Origin: Alteromonadaceae bacterium
GTDB taxonomy: Bacteria; Pseudomonadota; Gammaproteobacteria; Pseudomonadales; Oleiphilaceae
Reading direction: 5' to 3'
Assembly: GCA_013393545.1 (NCBI GenBank)
Contig: JABXHG010000257.1
Location: 1-6,695 of the forward strand
DNA: 6,695 nt
In this document: piece after piece, positions 1-4,821 of the stretch
Position numbering within the stretch: position 1 is the stretch's first letter
How the letters are laid out: each line of letters begins with the position of its first letter
Translations under genes and position numbers: made by a program
Notes under the pieces: model-generated
The model's database searches: none
What the model was told of the DNA's origin: nothing
The model's input: the letters and a program-made list of their open reading frames with translations, nothing else

Positions 1-284
1 GTTGACAAGTTGAATCTACAGCCGGCGTACTTCGCGAAGCAGTCCGACTAAGATACGCCTTTATTAAGCATCATAAGGACTGTTGGCCGATACGAAGGTT
101 ATGCCGTTTACTGGACGTCCATCCGAGTGGTTATCATGCGTGGCTCAAAAAGCCTTGCTCTCGTAGACAAAAGCGCGATGTTCGTCAGACAGGGCTCATT
201 CCAATGATCAGTTATCGCCGGTAGAGTATGAAACACGTTTTGAAAAAACGGCTACTGAGTGTCTAGCAAATCAGTGGCCATTCA
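1..284 (+). mobile_element. IS3-family insertion sequence remnant, right-hand end
   Basis: This is a decayed IS3-family element whose left part lies outside the window. Frame 1 from base 1 reads an OrfA tail ending AYFAKQSD and a TAA at 49-51, a typical IS3 OrfA C-terminus. An overlapping frame carries OrfB pieces (separate entry). The element appears to end at 284: the outer bases, read inward on the minus strand, are TGAATGGCCACTG, and IS3-family ends characteristically start with TG. The OrfB stop TAG (264-266) lies just inside this end, as is usual. A second, related right end occurs at 2144-2193 in opposite orientation, which supports the boundary. The element cannot move by itself because its catalytic core is gone. 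Assignment to the family is confident; the subgroup is not. Confidence 0.85.
6..266 (+). pseudogene. IS3-family transposase OrfB, internally deleted and frameshifted
   Basis: Frame 3 from about base 45 reads LRYAFIKHHKDCWPIRR and then VHPSGYHAWLKKP, the hallmark N-terminal region of IS3-family OrfB, continuing to RDVRQTGLI near 200. The match then jumps to frame 2, which reads NDQLSPVEYETRFEK, the conserved OrfB C-terminus. About 200 residues that normally lie between, including the whole DDE integrase core, are therefore missing. The frame-3 reading stops at TAG 222-224. A second lesion is visible in the run of six A at about 243-248: one A fewer would restore FEKRLLSV and the TAG at 264-266, the usual OrfB ending and the one preserved as FEKRLLS in the copy near 2170. 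The piece is non-functional. The size of the deletion is estimated from usual family length, not measured. Confidence 0.85.
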
Positions 285-1760
285 ACCATCCATATCGTTA
301 AATTCAAGAATGCTGTCTCGTACAGATTCGAGTTGGTCGCGAAAGTGTCTAGGTGCATACGTGCCAATATCTGCCATACACATAGAGTCCACATAATCGT
401 TTGCTATAGGCACTAGCTGGTCGGGTTCATCGTAATACTCACTGATGCCCCTCGGCAGGAGGTCTGGAGCAGTTTGTAGCAGCTCATCAACAATTTCTGA
501 TTTATTAGATTTTATATAATCAGATGGATCATGAAAATTGTGAGACTTTAAAACATCATTACAGTGCTGGAGAATGTCGATATAGTAGTCCTTCAAATAT
601 TCATCTGCCAAAGTGTCAATTTTGCTTTTAAGAGCTGTATCGAAAAGGTATTGAGCTTCTGTTATATCCAATTCAATAGTTTGAGGTTCCTCATCATTAT
701 TAAGCAGTAAGTGCTGGATGTCTTCACTGCATAAACGTGAGATCAAATTGTCAAATGCTTCTGTGACTTCGCCATGCTTTTCAGTAATTCGCTCCGATAG
801 CTCCGAGAACTCAAATACCTCTTCTATTGTACCAATTACAGATATTAAAGACTCGACATCTAACTCATCTGACTCATCTGACTCATCTGACTCAAATAGA
901 CTCTGAGAGCTTTGAAAGACGTCAAACTGCGGAGGGGGTAAGTGGCGATTTTCTGATTTTTCTCTCTTTTCTTGTATCTCTATTTGATGCAGGACCTCGA
1001 GAAAATAATCATTGTCAATTTCTTTGAATACATCTTCATACTTTTCTCGACCGCATGCTGAAACAAGTCTTTTTTGCTTTAGTTGTTCAAAGGTTTCTTT
1101 AACGCTAAACTCATTGGATAACATCGAAGACTTTGTAAGCTTAACGAATTCGTCTTCATGTGCATGCAAATACCGCAGTAGTTCTGAAGAGATAGACCTG
1201 AGTTTTTCTTCCGATTGGTAAATATGGAGCATCAGTTCGTTTTTACAGTAGTTTGAACTTTTTGGGGACTTTTTGATTGTACCTGAAAAGTTCTGACTGC
1301 CTGTTATACAGATGTTACCGGCTTGAAAATACTTGATGTGAGAATGATTATGCAGTGTTATATCTATATCGATGTGGGCCCACTGAGGCTCCCTTAGCTC
1401 CTTTAAAACTTTAGTTAATCCTTCTTCAAAGGATTTCTCAAGTGAGAATTTTTTTACACGTTTATCAACCGTAAAGTCTCCGCTGAAATCCTCTTTAGAA
1501 GAAGCAAGTCCTACAACTAGAGTTACTGACTGAATTAGCGGGTATCTATCTTTTATCAGCTCCAGACTTGTCGCGAGGGCTTGAGGCGAAGTGTAAGTTA
1601 CTATCGTTAGCTCATTAACCTCAGCTTCAAGACTTGCAGGGAAAGCATCCTCAGAAAAAGGCCTGTAGATAAGACTGCAATTTACTTCGTCTGAAAGATT
1701 GAAAATTTCATCTTTGATATGACCTCTTGTCCGCGGCCAGTGAGTCTTTGCCTTTTCCAT
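282..1760 (-). CDS. PLD-like domain protein, putative nuclease or effector
   Basis: The 492-residue product has one phospholipase D-type signature in its N-terminal third: HIK at residues 141-143 and GSQN at 154-157, followed by a conserved-looking NE at 174-175. The HxK...GSxN...E order is typical of single-motif PLD nucleases, which dimerise to complete an active site. The Asp usual in the HKD motif is replaced (Gly148). Residues 45-85 look like the alternating strand/helix part of the same fold. After about 180 the protein is acidic and mostly helical, with an ESD repeat at 290-299. No signal peptide or membrane segment is visible, so it is probably cytoplasmic. The start ATG at 1760 is preceded by AAGGA at a long spacing. 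The TGA stop (282-284) falls in the terminal bases of the adjoining IS, so the native C-terminus may be lost. Function is inferred only; phage defence or DNA processing are possible. Confidence 0.8.
   Translation of the reverse strand: MEKAKTHWPRTRGHIKDEIFNLSDEVNCSLIYRPFSEDAFPASLEAEVNELTIVTYTSPQALATSLELIKDRYPLIQSVTLVVGLASSKEDFSGDFTVDKRVKKFSLEKSFEEGLTKVLKELREPQWAHIDIDITLHNHSHIKYFQAGNICITGSQNFSGTIKKSPKSSNYCKNELMLHIYQSEEKLRSISSELLRYLHAHEDEFVKLTKSSMLSNEFSVKETFEQLKQKRLVSACGREKYEDVFKEIDNDYFLEVLHQIEIQEKREKSENRHLPPPQFDVFQSSQSLFESDESDESDELDVESLISVIGTIEEVFEFSELSERITEKHGEVTEAFDNLISRLCSEDIQHLLLNNDEEPQTIELDITEAQYLFDTALKSKIDTLADEYLKDYYIDILQHCNDVLKSHNFHDPSDYIKSNKSEIVDELLQTAPDLLPRGISEYYDEPDQLVPIANDYVDSMCMADIGTYAPRHFRDQLESVRDSILEFNDMDG
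863..893 (-). repeat. 9-bp tandem repeat inside the PLD-like gene
   Basis: The unit actcatctg (as read on the + strand) is repeated perfectly about 3.4 times. It encodes the ESD-ESD-ESD run at residues 290-299 of the minus-strand PLD-like protein. Because the unit is three codons, gain or loss of copies would change linker length without breaking the frame. It marks the hinge between the N-terminal catalytic-looking part and the helical C-terminal part. Confidence 0.9.
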
Positions 1761-1874
1761 AGATCCAAATATCCTTTTACATGTAACATCCAGTTTTGGG
1801 TTCCATCCTACTTCACAACGGTTTAAAACCGCAATAAATTACCGATCTTGTTTTTCCAATCTACGACACCATCC

Positions 1875-1931
1875 TCGATTACGAAATCGTTCAATATAAT
1901 AGAAACTACCTGAACTCGCCTCCCCCTCATT
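1875..1931 (-). pseudogene. possible IS3 OrfB fragment
   Basis: Read on the minus strand, this stretch gives EASSGSFYYIERFRNR, which resembles the EA-x-S-x-x-F-x-YIE-x-FYN-R segment found near the C-terminus of IS3-family OrfB. No further OrfB sequence follows in frame, and the terminal repeat expected about 100 bp downstream is not recognisable. If real, it is a third, separate fragment, because it lies beyond the right end of the copy at 2144-2193. The match is short and could be chance. Confidence 0.35.
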
Positions 1932-1986
1932 CGATAGACTCAAAAATGGGTAAAGTGATGCTTCTATACCGAAACTGACAAACGCA

Positions 1987-2091
1987 TTAATTCGCTTTCA
2001 GGTTAGTTTGGGAATTCATATTTAAGCTCAGTAGCTTCACACCAATTTTAACCTGAGTATCATCGCCCGTTAAGCGAACGTCAGCATCCAT
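1987..2091 (-). CDS. short 34-residue frame, doubtful
   Basis: An ATG at 2091 with GAGG just upstream opens a frame of 34 codons, MDADVRLTGDDTQVKIG... ending NLKAN and TAA. No family is recognised. It lies between IS debris on both sides and may be the surviving piece of a gene interrupted by the element at 2144, or a chance frame. The ribosome site is the main argument in favour; the short length and the setting argue against. Confidence 0.2.
   Translation of the reverse strand: MDADVRLTGDDTQVKIGVKLLSLNMNSQTNLKAN
1999..2055. repeat. nested inverted repeat
   Basis: The outer arms, CAGGTTAG-TTTGG at 1999-2011 and its near-complement CCAATTTTAACCTG at 2042-2055, enclose a second perfect arm pair, AAGCT/AGCTT (2024-2037, loop CAGT). 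Both could pair in one extended cruciform or RNA hairpin. No T tract follows, so it is not an intrinsic terminator. The arrangement could be a miniature-element remnant or chance. Confidence 0.4.
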
Positions 2092-2143
2092 TCCTCACTC
2101 TCAGCCGAAATTCGAATCAGCAAGAGGAGCGGGCGGTTGCCTA

Positions 2144-2193
2144 TGAATCACCACTGGTTCACTCAGTAGCCGCTTTTCAAAACTAAGTTGACC
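2144..2193 (-). mobile_element. IS3-family right end, second copy, inverted
   Basis: From 2144 inward on the + strand the sequence begins TGAATCACCACTGG and continues CACTCAGTAGCCG and TTTTCAAAAC. It matches the minus-strand reading of the element end at 284 except for a few substitutions and a gap of about 7 bases that removes the OrfB stop. On the minus strand it encodes QLS then FEKRLLS, the OrfB C-terminus with the intervening PVEYETR codons deleted. The rest of the element, expected to the right of 2193, is not recognisable. It is a relic of the same or a closely related IS, facing the copy at 1-284. Confidence 0.75.
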
Positions 2194-2258
2194 TCTTTAG
2201 ATATCTACTGTCTCTTCAAAACCAAGGCCAACAGTGTAATGGATCTTGCAAATTGCAG

Positions 2259-2286
2259 TTGATTTTTTACTGCTTCAAAATACAAT
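2259..2286 (+). promoter_or_regulatory. candidate promoter for the gene at 2401
   Basis: TTGATT (2259-2264) and TACAAT (2281-2286) are separated by 16 bp, a good sigma-70 fit. Transcription would begin near 2293 and leave a leader of about 108 nt before the ATG. The leader contains a hairpin and an AT palindrome (next entry), so leader-level control is possible. Confidence 0.45.
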
Positions 2287-2294
2287 AGATGTGT

Positions 2295-2328
2295 GGCACG
2301 TGTCGCGCAAGTGCCTATAAATTTATAG
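2295..2328 (+). promoter_or_regulatory. leader hairpin followed by 14-bp palindrome
   Basis: GGCAC (2295-2299) pairs with GTGCC (2311-2315). The stem extends by TG/CA across a G-A mismatch to a TCGCG loop. It abuts the perfect 14-bp palindrome ctataaatttatag (2315-2328). The GC stem followed by AT-rich sequence could act as an attenuator-like pause, and the palindrome could be a protein-binding site. Neither role is shown. Confidence 0.35.
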
Positions 2329-2386
2329 TTTAATTTATTTTCATACATTATCTTTGGGCTCTAAAACCAGCGACTAGGAGACCTTC

Positions 2387-2443
2387 ATGGGGATAATTGT
2401 ATGCAAAAAATACTCTTCGACTGCGAAAATACGCAAACAATAA
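2387..2443 (+). CDS. possible 18-codon leader frame overlapping the next gene
   Basis: AGGAG (2376-2380) stands at ideal distance before an ATG at 2387. That ATG opens an 18-codon frame, MGIIVCKKYSSTAKIRKQ, ending at TAA 2441-2443. It overlaps the beginning of the gene at 2401 in a different frame. Ribosomes loaded at the strong site could terminate and restart, or compete with the main start. It may equally be chance, with the true initiation at 2401 served by GGGGAT at 2389-2394. Confidence 0.25.
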   Translation: MGIIVCKKYSSTAKIRKQ

Positions 2444-3594
2444 CAGACGACGCCAAGCACATTTCTTCGCTATACACTGAGATTTCAGGCTCCGCACTCG
2501 CTAAAATAGAATTATTGAATAGCTTAGCTGCCGTTTTTGGGTATAAGAACTGGGCTGAGTTAAGAGCCGTTAACAAGAGCCAGCGATACTACATACCCTT
2601 TCAACTCTCATCTAGCTCGAACATGAGAACTATCATTGATGAACTTATCGAGCACTTAGATGTTGATAAGCGTTATCTGATGTCAGCTGTTACCTTTGCT
2701 GAACTAGGGGTTTTCTCCCTGAAAGAAAAGCAACCTGACCATGGCGGCGGAGTAATTTGGTTCTCCAGCAACTCATCAAGCCGCAATCGCTTTTTAGCAC
2801 AATCGAAGTTAGCTGCAGTTTTCATGAGGCAAGCTATAACATTTCAAAATTTCAGCAAGCTTTATCCCGAGCTAAGCGCTTTTCTTAAAGAATACTTATC
2901 TTTAGCAGAAAGCTGCGCTTTAATGTTCGACCAGCCGACTTGGTGGGCCAAACGAGATAGACTGATAAATGAAATAGAAGATCCGGCATGGGCTTTTTTT
3001 GAAATACAGATACAGCAAAATAAAAAAGCCCAAAGAACATGCTACTCGCCAGTCTATAGTATACTAAACAAAAGCGACTCTCTGATATCCGATGCCTACA
3101 ATTACTTCAGTGATTTTGGACTTCCCTACTGCCCTGTTATCAACATCTTAGACGAGAGTGAATCAATGCAAAGTTACATGCTAAGGTGCTTAAGAAGCTG
3201 GGAAAAAAACGAACAAATAGCTGGTATTAATTTGCTGATTCCTGAAAACAAAGTTCAGGAGTACAAATGCTCATCGCTAAACTTTCTCAATCACTATCTA
3301 AAAACGTCGGACGGCGCAATAAATAGAATTTATACGATGCTATCTTCTGTCAACTTCGACTACAACTTTAATGACTTTGAGTTACGTCAAACCTACCAAA
3401 AAAATGGAAAAGCAAGTTTATATACAGAAAAGTGGCTTTCAAGCAAAGATGCGCAGGTTTATATAAGCGTTAATCAAGCCATAAAGAATAACTTGAAAAA
3501 AATATCACGTAAGGAACTTGTTCTCTCTGGTGCCCTTCAACAAATTGAACGGTATTGGCAGGCTGGTCCAGATGGGCTGCGTTTTAATGATTGA
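2401..3594 (+). CDS. hypothetical protein with glyoxalase-related N-terminal segment
   Basis: The 397-residue product is of unknown function. Residues 34-56 (KIELLNSLAAVFGYKNWAEL) match the pattern of a short helical module, roughly LLN-x-LA-x(3)-GY-x-NW-x-x-L. Annotated databases call this glyoxalase-related, and it heads many plasmid and island proteins of otherwise varied architecture. Nothing after it resembles a metal-binding glyoxalase domain. The remainder is probably soluble and mixed helix/strand, with aromatic-rich stretches (WW near residue 181; WAFF near 200), and has no signal peptide or membrane segment. The ATG at 2401 has GGGGAT eight bases upstream; a stronger site serves an overlapping frame at 2387. 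It has its own candidate promoter at 2259-2286. No immediate operon partner is seen: the next + strand gene lies 670 bp away, beyond a terminator. Confidence 0.8.
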   Translation: MQKILFDCENTQTITDDAKHISSLYTEISGSALAKIELLNSLAAVFGYKNWAELRAVNKSQRYYIPFQLSSSSNMRTIIDELIEHLDVDKRYLMSAVTFAELGVFSLKEKQPDHGGGVIWFSSNSSSRNRFLAQSKLAAVFMRQAITFQNFSKLYPELSAFLKEYLSLAESCALMFDQPTWWAKRDRLINEIEDPAWAFFEIQIQQNKKAQRTCYSPVYSILNKSDSLISDAYNYFSDFGLPYCPVINILDESESMQSYMLRCLRSWEKNEQIAGINLLIPENKVQEYKCSSLNFLNHYLKTSDGAINRIYTMLSSVNFDYNFNDFELRQTYQKNGKASLYTEKWLSSKDAQVYISVNQAIKNNLKKISRKELVLSGALQQIERYWQAGPDGLRFND

Positions 3595-3655
3595 CTCTTC
3601 TCAAAAAAAAGCGAAGTAGGAACTAATGACGATTCAGCTTGTGCCTTAGAGAAAA

Positions 3656-3686
3656 GGTGCTTGAAGGTTGCATGAACCAAGCGACC
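3656..3686 (+). repeat. extended hairpin downstream of the 397-residue gene
   Basis: GGT-GCTT, a small internal loop and GGTT, then loop GCATG, pair with AACC-AAGC, a bulged G and ACC. The structure ends just before the TTGACA at 3689. No T tract follows, so it is not a classical terminator; it may be an RNA stem protecting the 3' end of the upstream message, or a protein site. Confidence 0.4.
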
Positions 3687-3688
3687 CG

Positions 3689-3717
3689 TTGACAAGTTAC
3701 TTAATACTTCCTACCCT
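3689..3717 (+). promoter_or_regulatory. candidate promoter of a small RNA
   Basis: A perfect TTGACA (3689-3694) is followed after exactly 17 bp by TACCCT (3712-3717), which keeps the first two and last bases of the -10 consensus. Transcription would start near 3724, about 75 nt before a strong terminator. Confidence 0.4.
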
Positions 3718-3723
3718 CATGAT

Positions 3724-3800
3724 GTGAGCTTCGGGTATCACTACTTACTAGTAGCCCTCCGGAGACAAAGGATAAACCCGTCGATTTGGCGGGTTTTATT
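3724..3800 (+). ncRNA. candidate small non-coding RNA, about 75-80 nt
   Basis: A promoter-like TTGACA-N17-TACCCT stands just upstream and a clear intrinsic terminator closes the unit, with no gene between them. The interval can fold: CTAC (3741-3744) pairs with GTAG (3751-3754) next to GGG/CCC pairing, and CTCCGGAG (3757-3764) is self-complementary. Two GGA trinucleotides occur, one in that palindrome and one in AAAGGATAA before the terminator stem. No known RNA family is recognised. The alternative is that the terminator serves read-through from the gene ending at 3594 and the promoter match is chance. Confidence 0.35.
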
Positions 3801-3803
3801 TTA
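3774..3803 (+). terminator. intrinsic terminator
   Basis: AAACCCG (3774-3780) and CGGGTTT (3790-3796) form a seven-pair stem with a nine-base loop, followed by a T-rich run (3794-3803). It would stop + strand transcription of the candidate small RNA or read-through from the gene ending at 3594. On the minus strand the T run after the stem is short, so termination in that direction would be weaker. Confidence 0.8.
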
Positions 3804-3925
3804 TAAAAGTGAAACAAATTTAAAGCCGCCATGTTCACTTTCTAGCTGTTGCTCCATTTTTAAGCATATCCCGTATCCATCCACAAAAAATTTGCTTCTA
3901 GGGACCTTTTATTTGTTTTTCTCAT
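3801..3925 (-). pseudogene. possible remnant of a minus-strand gene
   Basis: An ATG at 3925 has a strong GAGGGG site a few bases upstream and opens a 21-codon frame, MRKTNKRSLEANFLWMDTGYA, ending at TAA 3860-3862. A different minus frame over the same region continues as LKMEQQLESEHGGFKFVSLL to a TAA at 3801-3803, right against the terminator stem. A start with a good ribosome site and an end beside a stem-loop, in different frames, suggest a short gene broken by a frameshift. No family is recognised and the evidence is thin. Confidence 0.25.
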
Positions 3926-4108
3926 TTGCCCCTCTTTGTCAGCTTCCTGTAATGGCAGGGCTTGTGATTTTACTGACTAAAAAGATGTTGAATAAGCGAT
4001 CTATAGCTTTGCAAAGCCTAGGGCTGTGACGCTGATGTCGGAGTATCAATTCTGCGACCGCACAGAGTATACAGATTGCATGTCAGATACAATCAGTGAC
4101 TACGAAGT

Positions 4109-4172
4109 CAAAAAGTGCTTAGCTCTCACGCTTAAGGTATCTTGTCAGATTAGAATTGAGCTAGACTTTTTG
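4109..4172. repeat. long imperfect inverted repeat
   Basis: CAAAAAGTGCTTAGCTC (4109-4125) is nearly the complement of GAGCTAGACTTTTTG (4158-4172). Eight perfect pairs at the base and six at the top are separated by a small asymmetric bulge, with 32 bases between the arms. It has the size of a folded recombination site or RNA stem, but the core motifs of integron attC sites (RYYYAAC and GTTRRRY) are absent. Confidence 0.45.
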
Positions 4173-4207
4173 CACGTAAGAATCGCCTGGTAGCTCTTCA
4201 AGCAGGC

Positions 4208-4249
4208 ACTTTTAAAGTCAGGTAAAAGCTGGGAAGCCCACTTTTAAGT
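4208..4249 (+). promoter_or_regulatory. two palindromes 32 bp apart before the acetyltransferase gene
   Basis: ACTTTTAAAGT (4208-4218) and ACTTTTAAGT (4240-4249) are near-identical palindromic sites whose starts lie 32 bp apart, about three helical turns. They end 15 bp before the ATG at 4265. A dimeric regulator bound at both would lie on one DNA face. This is an operator-like arrangement by inspection only; AT-rich palindromes also arise by chance. Confidence 0.3.
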
Positions 4250-4264
4250 TGGAATTAAATAAGT

Positions 4265-4723
4265 ATGAGCAAGGCAACACTGTACTTACGTAAAGTGACC
4301 ATTGATGAAGAACCTGAATTAGTAGCTAAGATAGGTAAGTTTTTCTCAACCGATTTTGGAACCAACGGGTTTATGTTACGTGATAGTAAAATCATTGGAC
4401 AACACTTCTTTGCTTTGCAAAATGATAAAGGAGCTCTTTACGCGGCTGCCTCAGGAAAGATTGATGAAAAGGATCCGAGTGTTTTTAAACTTTTTAATAT
4501 ACTTGTAGATAACGATAGTCGAGGTGTTGGAATCGGCAAGTGGTTTCTAGAGCAGCTCGAAAGAAAATTTAAGGATATCATCAAAGAAAATAAAAATGAG
4601 CTACGCAAAATGCGAGTACGAGTAATACCAGGCAACAATTCATCAGAATTTTATGAAAAAAGTGGCTATGAAAATGAAGACGGTTATGAATGGCCGTTGT
4701 TCAAATCGGTACAGATTAAATAA
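4265..4723 (+). CDS. GNAT-family N-acetyltransferase
   Basis: The 152-residue product is a complete single-domain GNAT enzyme, expected to move an acetyl group from acetyl-CoA to an amine; the substrate is unknown. The central strand and acetyl-CoA loop are clear: LFNILVDND (76-84) followed by RGVGIG (86-91), the R/Q-x-x-G-x-G/A motif A, and a helix from 92. Motif B follows as NSSEFYEKSGYE (125-136). The length is normal and no membrane or secretion signal is seen. The ATG at 4265 has only a weak site (GGA, 11 bases upstream). The gene stands alone on the + strand, 98 bp from the convergent methyltransferase gene. GNAT genes are frequent passengers in islands and beside toxin-antitoxin or cassette arrays, but no partner is visible here, so an acetylating toxin is not indicated. 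Confidence 0.9.
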   Translation: MSKATLYLRKVTIDEEPELVAKIGKFFSTDFGTNGFMLRDSKIIGQHFFALQNDKGALYAAASGKIDEKDPSVFKLFNILVDNDSRGVGIGKWFLEQLERKFKDIIKENKNELRKMRVRVIPGNNSSEFYEKSGYENEDGYEWPLFKSVQIK

Positions 4724-4821
4724 GCCACCGGAATACAGTGCCCTCAACGTTTTCAGCTAACGTTTGCTCATAAGCGTACGCGCCAGAATAAATTTTGGTC
4801 ATGCATTATAATAAAAATGCT

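Larger units (their letters stand above)
1761..2400. other. 640-bp gap with IS debris and regulatory sequence
   Basis: No convincing protein gene is present. From left to right it holds the upstream region of the minus-strand PLD-like gene, with a palindrome (cggtttaaaaccg, 1819-1831) that might be an operator. Next come a possible IS3 OrfB fragment (1875-1931), a 34-codon minus-strand frame (1987-2091) and a nested inverted repeat (1999-2055). The gap ends with an IS3-family right end (2144-2193) and the promoter and leader of the gene at 2401. The mixture looks like repeated insertion and decay. Confidence 0.7.
3595..4264. other. 670-bp gap without a convincing protein gene
   Basis: This gap contains an extended hairpin (3656-3686), a promoter-terminator unit that could specify a small RNA (3689-3803), and traces of minus-strand coding sequence (3801-3925). 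Further on are a long imperfect inverted repeat (4109-4172), a small hairpin GCCTG/CAGGC (4185-4207), and two spaced palindromes (4208-4249) before the acetyltransferase gene. A 101-codon + frame starting GTG at 3724 runs through the terminator and is not credited. Confidence 0.65.

Noticed and set aside
863..893. CRISPR-like array
   Set aside because: The repeats are nine bases long with no spacers and encode an ESD run in a protein.
718..1221. Three overlapping + strand frames of 62-69 codons
   Set aside because: They lie antisense inside the PLD-like gene, and their repetitive Ser/Asp or His/Leu/Thr content reflects the ESD-encoding repeat read in other frames.
1..3700. Shared 11-mer gttgacaagtt at base 1 and near 3688 as a direct repeat or attachment site
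   Set aside because: Similarity stops after 11 bases; the first occurrence is in IS coding sequence and the second contains a promoter-like TTGACA, so chance is sufficient.
3724..4029. 101-codon + strand frame starting with GTG
   Set aside because: It runs straight through a strong intrinsic terminator at 3774-3803, has no ribosome site, and its translation looks like non-coding sequence rich in Ser, Leu and Phe.
4109..4172. Integron attC site
   Set aside because: Arm size is suitable, but the RYYYAAC and GTTRRRY cores are absent. The repeat at 1999-2055 has GTT and AAC on the wrong sides, and no integrase gene is present.
4803..4820. Terminator between the convergent acetyltransferase and methyltransferase genes
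   Set aside because: GCATT/AATGC can pair, but the stem is only five AT-rich pairs with no clear T tract, too weak to call.
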